A DNA stretch of 64,000 nucleotides from GCA-002733465 sp965230525 (GCA_965230525.1 OZ246008.1:3348001-3412000); one strand, 5' to 3'; shown: positions 8,273 to 15,539, counted from the first letter of the stretch. Notes: generated from the letters alone by a model not told the origin. Numbers and translations are program-made.

Positions 8273-8581
8273 CTAAATTAATTGTCCAACACCTTCAATC
8301 ATTTTTGCTATTGCAATTTCAGATTTTCGACTACCATCCCATACTTTTGAGAGAGCGTTCATTAATCGGCGACTTTGTCGAGGATCGATTTCTTTAGTCA
8401 ATTGTATATCTAATACATCTGCCACTCGAAGAATTGAAGGTGAGATACGTTGCCAATCTTCATTCAAGATCCTACTGATTACCGGCTGGCTAACTAGGAC
8501 CGACTTTCCAAACTCGCCCTGAGATAAACTTTCTCGCTTTAGATGCTGTGTTAGTTCTTTAGCTAAAACTGATTTTTTCAA
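8273..8581 (-). CDS. XRE-family helix-turn-helix regulator
   Basis: A 102-residue protein with a Cro/C1-type helix-turn-helix in its first two thirds (LSQGEFGKSVLVSQPVISRILN...ISPSILRVADVLDIQL). It is the only leftward gene within the island cargo and is divergent from the three-Cys gene, sharing a 90-base intergenic region with inverted repeats. That layout is typical of a repressor guarding a defence or toxin-bearing operon. Its C-terminal end (MIEGVGQLI) is short, with no ligand or toxin domain. Confidence 0.8.
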   Translation of the reverse strand: MKKSVLAKELTQHLKRESLSQGEFGKSVLVSQPVISRILNEDWQRISPSILRVADVLDIQLTKEIDPRQSRRLMNALSKVWDGSRKSEIAIAKMIEGVGQLI

Positions 8582-8583
8582 AA

Positions 8584-8618
8584 TATTCGCTAATTCGTAT
8601 TATATAGAATAGACGAAT
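8584..8618. promoter_or_regulatory. Candidate XRE operator between divergent genes
   Basis: ATTCGT (8593-8598) and ACGAAT (8613-8618) form inverted arms 14 bases apart, and a further TATTCG half-site sits at 8584-8589. The site covers the region just before the XRE start and upstream of the rightward operon, so one regulator could control both directions. No binding data; call rests on symmetry and position. Confidence 0.45.
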
Positions 8619-8671
8619 AGTATAAAATCTAATATAATTCATGTCAAACAGCGAGACGAGGGACCATTTTT

Positions 8672-9418
8672 ATGTCTAGTAAGAGCAAAATTGAATGGAC
8701 AGAGCATACTTGGAATCCAATCACAGGATGTACTAAAGTATCTCCCGGGTGCAAGAATTGCTATGCTGAAGAAATGTCTGTTAGACTCAAAGCGATGCGA
8801 GCACCAGGTTACGAGAATGGATTTAAGCTAACGTTAATGCCGGAACGACTTGAACAGCCGCTTAGACGTAAAAAACCAACTAAGTATTTCGTTAACTCAA
8901 TGAGTGATCTATTTCATGAGGATGTTCCATTTGAATTCATAGATAAGGTTTTTAACGTAATAAACAGCACCCCTCAGCATATTTACCAAATTCTCACAAA
9001 ACGTTCTAGTCGACTCGCAAAATACTTTAAGATAAGAAAAGTGCCCCAAAACGCATGGATCGGGGTATCAGTAGAGGATAAAAAGTATGGCGTTCCTAGA
9101 ATTGACGATCTAAGAAAAGTTCCTGCTACTATTCGTTTCCTTTCAGTTGAACCTTTACTTGAAGACTTAGGTACTATTTCACTTAAGAATATTCATTGGG
9201 TAATAGTAGGCGGTGAGTCGGGTCGTAAGGCGCGTGAAATGCAGCCCGAGTGGGTTGAAAATGTTCGGGTTCAATGCCATTCTGAAAATGTAGCTTTCTT
9301 TTTTAAACAATGGGGAGGATGGGGGGCTGACGGTGTAAAGCGTAGTAAGAAAGCCAACGGTAGAGAATTTAAAGGCAAAACCTGGGATGAGATGCCTATT
9401 GCTATAGCCAACCTCTAG
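8672..9418 (+). CDS. Three-Cys-motif protein, phage Gp37/Gp68 (DUF5131) family
   Basis: A 248-residue protein starting SKIEWTEHTWNPITGCTKVS. C20, C27 and C30 form the C-x6-C-x2-C signature (GCTKVSPGCKNCYAEEM) that gives the family its name and suggests a bound metal or iron-sulfur cluster like that of radical-SAM enzymes. Other family landmarks are KYFVNSMSDLFHE, WIGVSVED, RFLSVEPLLEDLG and WVIVGGESG. It is found in phages and islands paired with TcmP. GAGGGA lies upstream of the ATG. It leads a run of four genes with gaps of 31, 26 and 5 bases. The biochemical reaction is unknown. Confidence 0.85.
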   Translation: MSSKSKIEWTEHTWNPITGCTKVSPGCKNCYAEEMSVRLKAMRAPGYENGFKLTLMPERLEQPLRRKKPTKYFVNSMSDLFHEDVPFEFIDKVFNVINSTPQHIYQILTKRSSRLAKYFKIRKVPQNAWIGVSVEDKKYGVPRIDDLRKVPATIRFLSVEPLLEDLGTISLKNIHWVIVGGESGRKAREMQPEWVENVRVQCHSENVAFFFKQWGGWGADGVKRSKKANGREFKGKTWDEMPIAIANL

Positions 9419-9449
9419 TAAGATTAAATTATATTATAGAAGGAACTGT

Positions 9450-10733
9450 ATGCCGAAAAAGCTAGGATACAATTGGAACGATCCAAGTTCACCTCCTGTT
9501 TTAGAAGAACATAGCAAGGTAAAACATGATGTTATCCGATATTATTTAGAACGTTATATTTCGGTTCTGTGTTCTGATCCACGGCATGATGGCTTGAGAA
9601 TTAATTTAATCGATGGTTTTTCAGGTGGGGGACACTATAGATCAGAAATTGACAGTAGCCTTGTTGATGGCTCTCCGCTACTTCTCATTAATACAGTCAA
9701 GAATATGGAGAGAAAGATACAGCTTGAGCGTAAAAAGCCTTTTAGAATACATGATCGATACTATTTTATTGAAAAAAACAAGGCTACTTTTGAATCTCTT
9801 AAGACGGTATTAAGTCAAAACAATATTAATACTAAGTTACCTAACTATCTCTTGTTTAACGATACATTCGTAAAAATTCTACCGTCTATTTTATCTAATA
9901 TTCAAACTCGATCTAGTAGGGGAAGATGTCTATTTCTTTTAGACCAGTATGGTTATTCTGATGTCCCCCTAGCCGCGTTAAACCTTATTTTTAGCAGCTT
10001 CCCGGATACAGCAGAAGTAATACTAACGTTTTCAACTGACTCTATTGTGAACTATCTGTCCAACAATGAACGTTTTATGAAAGCAATGTATAAAGTTGGA
10101 TTAGAAGGTATTTTTAGCTGTGATAAAGTAAAAGAGTTTAGAGAATCTCCTAACGCAAGACTTATAATAGAACAAGAACTCTACAAAGAAATATGTTTAA
10201 AAAGCGGTGCTCGATATTTTACCCCTTTTTTTATTAAATCAAGAAAGAGTCATCGTTCATACTGGTTATTGCACCTTTCTTCGCACCCCAAGGCGAGGAA
10301 TGAGATGTGCGAAATACATTGGCAATACAATAATAATTTTGTTCACCATGGAGGAGCAGGGCTAAATGGTGTCGGCGGGTTGGAAATGGTATTGGGATAT
10401 GACCCAAAATTAAACGATCTCGCCAACCAGAATTCGTTCGAGTTTGTGTTTGACGATGATGCGAACTCAAGAACGTACGACTGTTTAAGTGAAGAGATTC
10501 CGACTCTATTAAGTTATGATGAGCAGCTTACATTTTCAAAGTTATTTTCCGAGACTTGTAACGGAACACCTGCTAATGCTGAGCATTATCGAAAGGCTAT
10601 TTACAATCTCTACGCTCAGGGAGTGATCCAAATTTTATCGAGCTCTAGCGGTCGACTAAAGCGACCTAAAGGTCCATCTGGAGTCAAAGATGATTCCGTA
10701 ATAGTTTTAAATAGACAAATAGGTTTGTTTTAG
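9450..10733 (+). CDS. tcmP: Three-Cys-motif partner protein TcmP (second copy)
   Basis: A 427-residue TcmP-family protein, distinct from the copy at 7096-8247. It shares the core landmarks: an N-terminal helical lead with KHDVIRYYLERY, then INLIDGFSGGGHY (about residues 51-63), the acidic turn RYYFIEKN and LFLLDQYGYSDVP. The glycine-rich INLIDGFSGGG loop resembles methyltransferase motif I more closely than the first copy does. It is 31 bases after the three-Cys gene and 26 before the membrane protein, so co-transcription is near certain. Two divergent partners around one three-Cys protein is unusual. Confidence 0.8.
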   Translation: MPKKLGYNWNDPSSPPVLEEHSKVKHDVIRYYLERYISVLCSDPRHDGLRINLIDGFSGGGHYRSEIDSSLVDGSPLLLINTVKNMERKIQLERKKPFRIHDRYYFIEKNKATFESLKTVLSQNNINTKLPNYLLFNDTFVKILPSILSNIQTRSSRGRCLFLLDQYGYSDVPLAALNLIFSSFPDTAEVILTFSTDSIVNYLSNNERFMKAMYKVGLEGIFSCDKVKEFRESPNARLIIEQELYKEICLKSGARYFTPFFIKSRKSHRSYWLLHLSSHPKARNEMCEIHWQYNNNFVHHGGAGLNGVGGLEMVLGYDPKLNDLANQNSFEFVFDDDANSRTYDCLSEEIPTLLSYDEQLTFSKLFSETCNGTPANAEHYRKAIYNLYAQGVIQILSSSSGRLKRPKGPSGVKDDSVIVLNRQIGLF

Positions 10734-10759
10734 TATCAGAGTTTAGGGAGAGAGTTTAT

Positions 10760-11272
10760 ATGAAAAAAGAAGATCGAAAATTATATATCACAAAAAGCTG
10801 GGTAGTATTTATATTTTTTTATTATTTGGTGTTACTATTTTTAGGCGGATATATTTCAATATCCATGCTTTTCTATAAGGAAACAAGTGATTTAACTATC
10901 TTCGACCGAGCGTTATTTGGTTCAATGTCGGTGGCTTTAGCGGCGTCTTCATGTTCATATATTCGAAAACTATACAAATTGTGCTTCAACTTTTCGTCGG
11001 AACAAAATAACGAAGACCAGTTGTTTTTAAAGAGGCTGGGGACGGTTGTCTATTTCGTTGCTAGACCTGTATTCTCAATCTTATTTGCATTGCTAGTAGT
11101 AACAGGGGTACGCTCGGGTATCATTCTATCCACATCATCGGAATTGAGAGTTGATGAAGGCTTTATTTATCTCACAATGGCATCGTCCTTCTATGTCGGG
11201 TTCTTGTCAGGAGATTTTATAAAAAGACTTGAGAGTAAAGGCGTAAAAAAACTTGATTCATTATTGGAATAA
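10760..11272 (+). CDS. Four-helix membrane protein of the TcmP operon
   Basis: A 170-residue protein of no family I recognise. It has four predicted membrane helices (about residues 13-36, 48-65, 95-118 and 133-151). Short charged loops separate them, and a positively charged C-terminal tail (KRLESKGVKKLD) follows. The ribosome site GGGAGAG is just upstream. It is packed between tcmP and the kinase-NUDIX gene, with only 5 bases to the latter. Small multi-helix proteins beside nucleotide-processing enzymes often serve as membrane effectors in conflict systems; that role is inferred here. Confidence 0.65.
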   Translation: MKKEDRKLYITKSWVVFIFFYYLVLLFLGGYISISMLFYKETSDLTIFDRALFGSMSVALAASSCSYIRKLYKLCFNFSSEQNNEDQLFLKRLGTVVYFVARPVFSILFALLVVTGVRSGIILSTSSELRVDEGFIYLTMASSFYVGFLSGDFIKRLESKGVKKLDSLLE

Positions 11273-11277
11273 TATTT

Positions 11278-12648
11278 ATGAGTATCAATAAAAACGAAGT
11301 TGAACATGTTATAAGACAATTAGAAAAACTAGCCGAACAAGTACTGCGGCTAAAACAAGAATCTATTCCTAGAAGGCCCATAATTATCGAGTTTTGTGGT
11401 TCTCCTAAGTCAGGTAAATCTAGTTGTATAAATTCGTTGAGCTTATTTTTAAGAAGAAATAAATTTCGTACAAAGGTCCTTTCAGAAAGAGCTAGCGTAT
11501 GTCCAATAACAGACAAGTACGATCCCAGTTTTAATATTTGGACTGCTTGTTCTGCAATCGCAGAATTAGTAGAGGTTCTTGCGAATGATTCTAAGAAGTT
11601 CGATGTTGTTATTCTTGATCGTGGGATTTTTGATGCACTCTGTTGGTTTAATTGGCTCAAAGGTAATAATAGTTTAGATGACGAGAATTTTTGCAGCTTA
11701 GAAACATTCTTAACGATGAATAAATGGAGAACCGTAATTGATTTAATTTATGTCTTCACTGCGACTTCTGAAGTTTCGCTAGAGCGAGAATATGCCTCTC
11801 TATTAACCAGAAAGTTAGGCAGTATTATGTGTACAGATGCACTAGAGAGCTATAAGAATTGCATTGAAGCTGTCTCTGTGAAATATTCTCAAAAATTTAG
11901 AAATATCGAGATTTTTGATACTAGTGACGTAAAGCTTAACGAAGTAAATTACGGTGTAACAAAGAACATTCTAGAGATTATTCAAACTAATATTTCGGAG
12001 AAAATTGGTTATATTCAAAAGGTACAAATGTCGAAAGAGTTTTCGGAAACTTTCTATTTAAAGGAATGTAATTTGAATAGAACCAATTTACAGTACGGCG
12101 CTAGAAACATAGTTGAAGAAAATGATGCTTTCGTTCAACCAATCCCTATATTGATCGTAACAAACAAAGAAAGAGATAAAGTTCTAATTGTTAAGAAAAA
12201 TAAGAAGACAACCTCTAAAAAATCGCCAGAATCAGATAAAACACTACTGTATCTAGGTGGCCATACAAGAGAAGAAGATAGTTTTAGTACTCAAGATAAA
12301 AGCCTCTCAACTCTTTCAAAGCTGTCGCTTCGTCGAGAAATTAAAGAAGAGATTGGTATAAATTATATACCACCTGAAAGCGAAGATAACCCGATATGTA
12401 TCTGGGTGAAAGACAATGATCGTAGTAGAAAACACTTCGCCATATGCTATGTGATGGAAGTAAATTTCTCGAGAACTAAATTTAAGCTAGATCCTAATGA
12501 ATTCATGACAACTGGCAACACGAAGAGTGGAAAGATTCTAGATTTAGCAGAAATTATCAAGCGTCAAGATGAACTTGAGAGTTGGAGCAAAATTATTTTG
12601 AGAGATATTTTTAATCAGCCACTAAGAGGAGTTGACCGACTTATTTAG
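11278..12648 (+). CDS. P-loop nucleoside/nucleotide kinase fused to a NUDIX domain
   Basis: A 456-residue fusion. Residues about 33-235 are a P-loop kinase of the thymidylate/deoxynucleoside kinase type: Walker A GSPKSGKSS at 41-49 and VVILDRGIFDALCW, a DR-x motif, near 110. Residues about 285-456 form a NUDIX hydrolase domain: GGHTREED followed after an insertion by RREIKEEIG, the core of the NUDIX box. The glycine-to-REV spacing is longer than the canonical box. A kinase and a nucleotide pyrophosphatase on one chain suggest making or sensing and then removing a nucleotide signal, or altering the nucleotide pool. It ends a four-gene operon. Substrates are unknown. Confidence 0.75.
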   Translation: MSINKNEVEHVIRQLEKLAEQVLRLKQESIPRRPIIIEFCGSPKSGKSSCINSLSLFLRRNKFRTKVLSERASVCPITDKYDPSFNIWTACSAIAELVEVLANDSKKFDVVILDRGIFDALCWFNWLKGNNSLDDENFCSLETFLTMNKWRTVIDLIYVFTATSEVSLEREYASLLTRKLGSIMCTDALESYKNCIEAVSVKYSQKFRNIEIFDTSDVKLNEVNYGVTKNILEIIQTNISEKIGYIQKVQMSKEFSETFYLKECNLNRTNLQYGARNIVEENDAFVQPIPILIVTNKERDKVLIVKKNKKTTSKKSPESDKTLLYLGGHTREEDSFSTQDKSLSTLSKLSLRREIKEEIGINYIPPESEDNPICIWVKDNDRSRKHFAICYVMEVNFSRTKFKLDPNEFMTTGNTKSGKILDLAEIIKRQDELESWSKIILRDIFNQPLRGVDRLI

Positions 12649-12664
12649 TTGTACAGTTCTCACA

Positions 12665-12692
12665 ATGTCCGATACTGTTTAGTATTGGACAT
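12665..12692 (+). terminator. Hairpin ending the TcmP-kinase/NUDIX operon
   Basis: Stem TGTCCGATACT (12666-12676) pairs with AGTATTGGACA (12681-12691), with one G-T wobble and loop GTTT. It starts 17 bases after the kinase-NUDIX stop codon. No strong T tract follows, so it may be a weak terminator or an RNA-stabilising hairpin. Confidence 0.5.
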
Positions 12693-12719
12693 AGTGGATA
12701 TATTGAATTATACTGAATT

Positions 12720-12749
12720 TTAACTAAATTCTAACAAAGTCAATATAAT
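12720..12749 (+). promoter_or_regulatory. Promoter of the second integrase
   Basis: TTAACT (12720-12725) and TATAAT (12744-12749) are 18 bp apart. The expected transcription start falls on or next to the ATG at 12757, and no ribosome-binding site is visible before it. The integrase message may therefore be leaderless. Confidence 0.5.
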
Positions 12750-12756
12750 CAACAAC

Positions 12757-13995
12757 ATGGCCACTCCTAAGCCGATACCGCTATTTCCTACTTATATTGA
12801 GCTTCGTGACATATCGCTGTCAGATTATCCTGAACTTAGCGACCTGTTTAACAATTCAGCGGATTGGCGATTTGTACACTGGACCTGGGGAAAATCATTT
12901 CTCGAATACACTGGTCGTAATAAATCTGAGCATACATATATCAGGTTTCGAAATGAAATCGAACGATTTCTATTATGGTCATTCTTTATAAAAGAAACGC
13001 CGATTGATGAATTCAAAAAAACGGATATATTAGAATACGCCGATTTTTGTTGGCAACCGCCAGTATCCTGGATTGGTACGTCTAGCATAGATAGATTCAA
13101 ATTAGACAATGGCTTTTTTAAACAAAACGCAAAATGGTGCCCATTTAAAATTCAAGTACCCAAGAGTCAACAGAACAAAAAGATAGACAAGAAAAAATAC
13201 CGCCCGTCGCAACAAACCCTAACTTCTATATTCACAGCAGTGATAGCTTTTTATAAGTACTTAATGAATGAAGAATTTTGTTATGGGAATCCTGCCCAGA
13301 TAGCTAAAAAAGATTGTCGACATTTTATTACTGACTCGCAGGTTAAAGAGGTTAAACGACTAACAGAAACTCAGTGGCAATATATGTTGGACACTGCAGT
13401 TGAAATGGCCGATGGAAATAGCGCTTATGAAAGAAATCTTTTTGTTATCGCGTCACTTAAAACACTTTTTTTGAGAATTTCAGAGCTTTCAGAGAGAGAA
13501 AATTGGTCTCCGGTTATGGGACATTTCTGGGAAGACGAAAACGAAAACTGGTGGTTAAAAATATTTGGTAAAGGACGAAAACTTCGAGATACTACAGTTC
13601 CTTCTGATTTTTTACCATTCCTGGAGCGTTATCGTTTATCTCGCGACCTTACAAGCTTTCCTATCACTGGCGAAAATACAGTGCTTGTAGAAAAACTACG
13701 TGGCCATGGGGGTATGACAGCAAGGCATTTAAGACGACTAGTACAAGATACTTTTAACCATGCTTTTGAAAAAATGAAAGCTACTGAAGGTGAAAAAAAA
13801 GCGATGAAACTTAAGGAAGCTTCTACCCATTGGCTCAGACATACCGGTGCAAGCATGGAAATTGAAAGAGGCCGTGCTCTAAAAGATTTATCGGAAGACC
13901 TGGGTCATGCAAGCATGGCTACGACCGATACGGTCTACGTACAAACCGAAAATAAGAAAAGAGCCGAAAGTGGCAAGAAGCGCAAAGTCATTTAG
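12757..13995 (+). CDS. Tyrosine recombinase / integrase (second, larger)
   Basis: A 412-residue tyrosine recombinase. A long N-terminal core-binding region (about 1-200) precedes the catalytic domain. Catalytic motifs are complete: Arg in LRISELSE, a lysine hairpin around FGKGRKLRD, H-x-x-R-H in STHWLRHTGAS, and LGHASMATTDTVYVQT with the second His and the Tyr nucleophile. The C-terminus is very basic (KKRAESGKKRKVI). It is unrelated in length and motif detail to the integrase at 3803-4738, so the segment may be a composite of two elements. A 40-bp palindrome lies just after its stop codon. Confidence 0.88.
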   Translation: MATPKPIPLFPTYIELRDISLSDYPELSDLFNNSADWRFVHWTWGKSFLEYTGRNKSEHTYIRFRNEIERFLLWSFFIKETPIDEFKKTDILEYADFCWQPPVSWIGTSSIDRFKLDNGFFKQNAKWCPFKIQVPKSQQNKKIDKKKYRPSQQTLTSIFTAVIAFYKYLMNEEFCYGNPAQIAKKDCRHFITDSQVKEVKRLTETQWQYMLDTAVEMADGNSAYERNLFVIASLKTLFLRISELSERENWSPVMGHFWEDENENWWLKIFGKGRKLRDTTVPSDFLPFLERYRLSRDLTSFPITGENTVLVEKLRGHGGMTARHLRRLVQDTFNHAFEKMKATEGEKKAMKLKEASTHWLRHTGASMEIERGRALKDLSEDLGHASMATTDTVYVQTENKKRAESGKKRKVI

Positions 13996-14009
13996 AAATC
14001 AAACGATAA

Positions 14010-14049
14010 ATTACTAAGCTCAGCAGTAATTACTGTTGAGCTTAGTAAT
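14010..14049. repeat. 40-bp near-perfect palindrome after the second integrase
   Basis: The left half ATTACTAAGCTCAGCAGTAA is complementary to the right half with a single mismatch (19 of 20 pairs, no loop). It lies 15 bases after the integrase stop codon. No T run follows, so it is not a standard terminator. Candidates are an element end or folded recombination site, or a bidirectional transcription stop. Confidence 0.7.
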
Positions 14050-14150
14050 TCGCAGTAAAAGTAAACTTCTCAATTGGATGAATACATATATTTTGAATAA
14101 AACAAATTACAAATCGTTAGTAATTTAACCGGGTCAGATAGAAGATTAAA

Positions 14151-14300
14151 TTGAATCGTTCAAAAAAAGCAATTCTTGCTAAAGCAGAAGCACTCAGAAA
14201 ACGAGGTGGCTTAAAAGGAGATACTGGTAAACGAGTTGAGCAACTTAGAAAAGAATTACTAGAGAGTTCTATCAAAGCAAAACGAAATGAAAAATCATAA
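14151..14300 (+). CDS. Small basic hypothetical protein (TTG start)
   Basis: An open frame of 49 residues with a TTG start, very rich in Lys and Arg (RSKKAILAKAEALRKRGG, then KGDTGKRVEQLRKELLESS). It is predicted to be helical. A stop codon four codons upstream limits the N-terminus, and there is only a weak GAAG before the TTG. No family recognised. Composition looks protein-like, but the case is modest. Confidence 0.3.
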   Translation: MNRSKKAILAKAEALRKRGGLKGDTGKRVEQLRKELLESSIKAKRNEKS

Positions 14301-14326
14301 ATTGTTTTTTAACCAAGTTAAATTCT

Positions 14327-14482
14327 TTATTCAGTTTTTTGAGAATACTTAGTTTTTAGCTCTGATATTGATCTTAATTTTGTATTTGGACTTATAATAA
14401 TGCCTTCCAAACGGAGGCTAGCAATCATATTTGCTTTGACAGTCCGCTTAAATTCTTTCTTTTTTAGCTCGAAATCATTCAT
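14327..14482 (-). CDS. YhfG/VbhA-like Fic antitoxin (orphan)
   Basis: A 51-residue protein starting MNDFELKKKEFKRTVKANM. It contains IASLRLEGI: S-L-R-L-E-G matches the (S/T)-x3-E-(G/N) inhibitory-helix motif by which VbhA/FicA-type antitoxins block Fic AMP-transferases. The overall layout (basic helix, N-x3-S-x-R-L-E-G, then a C-terminal L-x2-x-Y segment) resembles E. coli YhfG, which is encoded before fic. No Fic gene follows on this strand; the next 175 bases run into a different small frame. It is therefore an orphan, or a remnant of a deleted module. Confidence 0.6.
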   Translation of the reverse strand: MNDFELKKKEFKRTVKANMIASLRLEGIIISPNTKLRSISELKTKYSQKTE

Positions 14483-14543
14483 ATTGCTCTATTTTTTGCA
14501 GAGATTAGAACGGAAGAAGATACTTAACAAAATGGCCTTAATT

Positions 14544-14813
14544 TTAGTCAATTCCTTTTGCACCTGCATTTTTTAAGAATATTTTTTCATTTTCGGTCAA
14601 AGGATTTATTGAAGGTTTTTGCTTAAATACCCCTGATTCCAGTGCGTCAAAAAGATACTCCACACCTTCTTTATCTTCATCAGAGGCTGATAGAATATCA
14701 TTTGGTGTCTTATTTGAAAGCTTTTCAATAGGCAGATGAAGCCAACGATTGGCTGCAAGTTTATCGTTCTCAAAAAACTTAATCAAAATTTCTCTTTTAG
14801 TAAGAATAGGCAT
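14544..14813 (-). CDS. ParS/MbcA/Xre-type antitoxin C-terminal domain protein
   Basis: An 89-residue protein. Residues about 20-63 (ANRWLHLPIEKLSNKTPNDI, then GVEYLFDALESGVF) match the toxin-binding domain (DUF2384) of ParS/MbcA/Xre antitoxins, with its WL...L..KTP..IL and a final GVF. The usual N-terminal Xre DNA-binding part is absent and no RES or other toxin gene lies nearby. It is encoded 61 bases before the YhfG-like gene on the same strand. The family call rests on motif pattern, and no clear ribosome site is seen. Confidence 0.55.
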   Translation of the reverse strand: MPILTKREILIKFFENDKLAANRWLHLPIEKLSNKTPNDILSASDEDKEGVEYLFDALESGVFKQKPSINPLTENEKIFLKNAGAKGID

Positions 14814-15137
14814 TGAACTGGCTATTTATAGCGGAAAAAGGTTTTTGAAGTTTTGGACCTACCATAGGTTACTCCTAAAGAAACAAAATCAACTCAACGG
14901 AGTTTACAGTAAAATCCCAAAAAAGCTTATTGATATTCGTCAACAAAGATCATCAACAACCAATTAATGCAAATGATTATCATGTGCTATTCGTAAAAAC
15001 AGGGTTTTGTTTAGAAATACCCAATTTTGACTTTTAAATTTTGACTTTTAAAGAACAATGTTATGTTGTATCATCTCTATCCATAAACCGTACTTGAATT
15101 AACTGCTTTCACCAAGAGTTTTAAAAGGAAAACACTC
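14814..15137. other. Gene-free stretch upstream of the MerC/COG0523 pair
   Basis: About 320 AT-rich bases. An open frame at 14749-14967 is antisense to the antitoxin gene and looks spurious. The stretch contains the direct repeat AATTTTGACTTTTA, present twice at about 15023-15050, the Zur-like box at 15057-15075, and a Fur-box-like ATGATTATCAT near 14971. It probably marks the right edge of acquired DNA and holds the promoter of the zinc-related operon. Confidence 0.5.
15041..15075 (+). promoter_or_regulatory. Zur-like operator with promoter for the MerC/COG0523 operon
   Basis: AATGTTATGTTGTATCATC (15057-15075) matches 14 of 19 positions of the gammaproteobacterial Zur consensus (AATGTTAT-AAT-ATAACATT). 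A -35 TTGACT lies at 15041-15046, and TTGTAT at 15065-15070 gives an 18-bp spacer, so the box overlaps the putative -10. Zinc-starvation induction of the downstream MerC-domain and COG0523 genes is expected if this is real. Confidence 0.5.
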
Positions 15138-15539
15138 ATGGCTAAAATTCTACAAAGCCTAACAGACAAACTTGCTATAGGATTATCGCTTGGTTGCATT
15201 ATTCATTGTTTAGCCACGCCAGCGTTACTAATCTTAATACCGTCGCTTAGTGCTTTGCATTTGGATAATCATGCCTTTCACTTTTGGATGGTCATTGCCG
15301 TTTTACCCACGAGCATTTACGCATTGACTTTGGGTTGCAAAAAACACAAACGATACCCGCTGCTGTTGTTGGCTAGTTTAGGGCTAGTAATATTACTTAG
15401 CCCCTTTTTACTTGGCGAAGAGTATTTAAGTGAGATACTTGAAATTAGCTTAACCGTAATTGGAGCCAGTTTAATTTCCGTTAGCCATTGGTTTAATTTG
15501 CGTTTATCTTGCCAACCTAGACTTAGTTGTAAAACCTAA
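15138..15539 (+). CDS. MerC-domain membrane protein of a zinc-starvation operon
   Basis: A 133-residue inner-membrane protein of the MerC superfamily with about four helices. The first helix carries C20 and C24 in GCIIHCLATPALL, a variant Cys-x3-Cys site unlike the C-x2-C of the mercury MerC at 2835-3224. Proteins of this type commonly sit in Zur-controlled loci next to COG0523 GTPases, as here (87 bases upstream of one). A role in metal homeostasis under zinc limitation is more likely than mercury transport. The exact substrate is unknown. Confidence 0.75.
   Translation: MAKILQSLTDKLAIGLSLGCIIHCLATPALLILIPSLSALHLDNHAFHFWMVIAVLPTSIYALTLGCKKHKRYPLLLLASLGLVILLSPFLLGEEYLSEILEISLTVIGASLISVSHWFNLRLSCQPRLSCKT

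Noticed and set aside
3690..14150. Direct repeats marking attL/attR of the island
   Set aside because: The only shared word seen between the flanks was the 8-mer ATTTAACC, expected by chance in AT-rich DNA.
14749..14967. Rightward 72-residue open frame
   Set aside because: Starts antisense inside the ParS-like antitoxin gene and continues into AT-rich non-coding DNA; composition not protein-like.
14968..14992. Fur box before the MerC/COG0523 pair
   Set aside because: ATGATTATCAT is only a partial match and lies far from the likely promoter; the Zur-like box at 15057 is a better explanation.
15138..15539. Second mercury transporter
   Set aside because: Its Cys spacing is C-x3-C rather than C-x2-C and its neighbours are a COG0523 GTPase and a Zur-like box, with no MerR operator.
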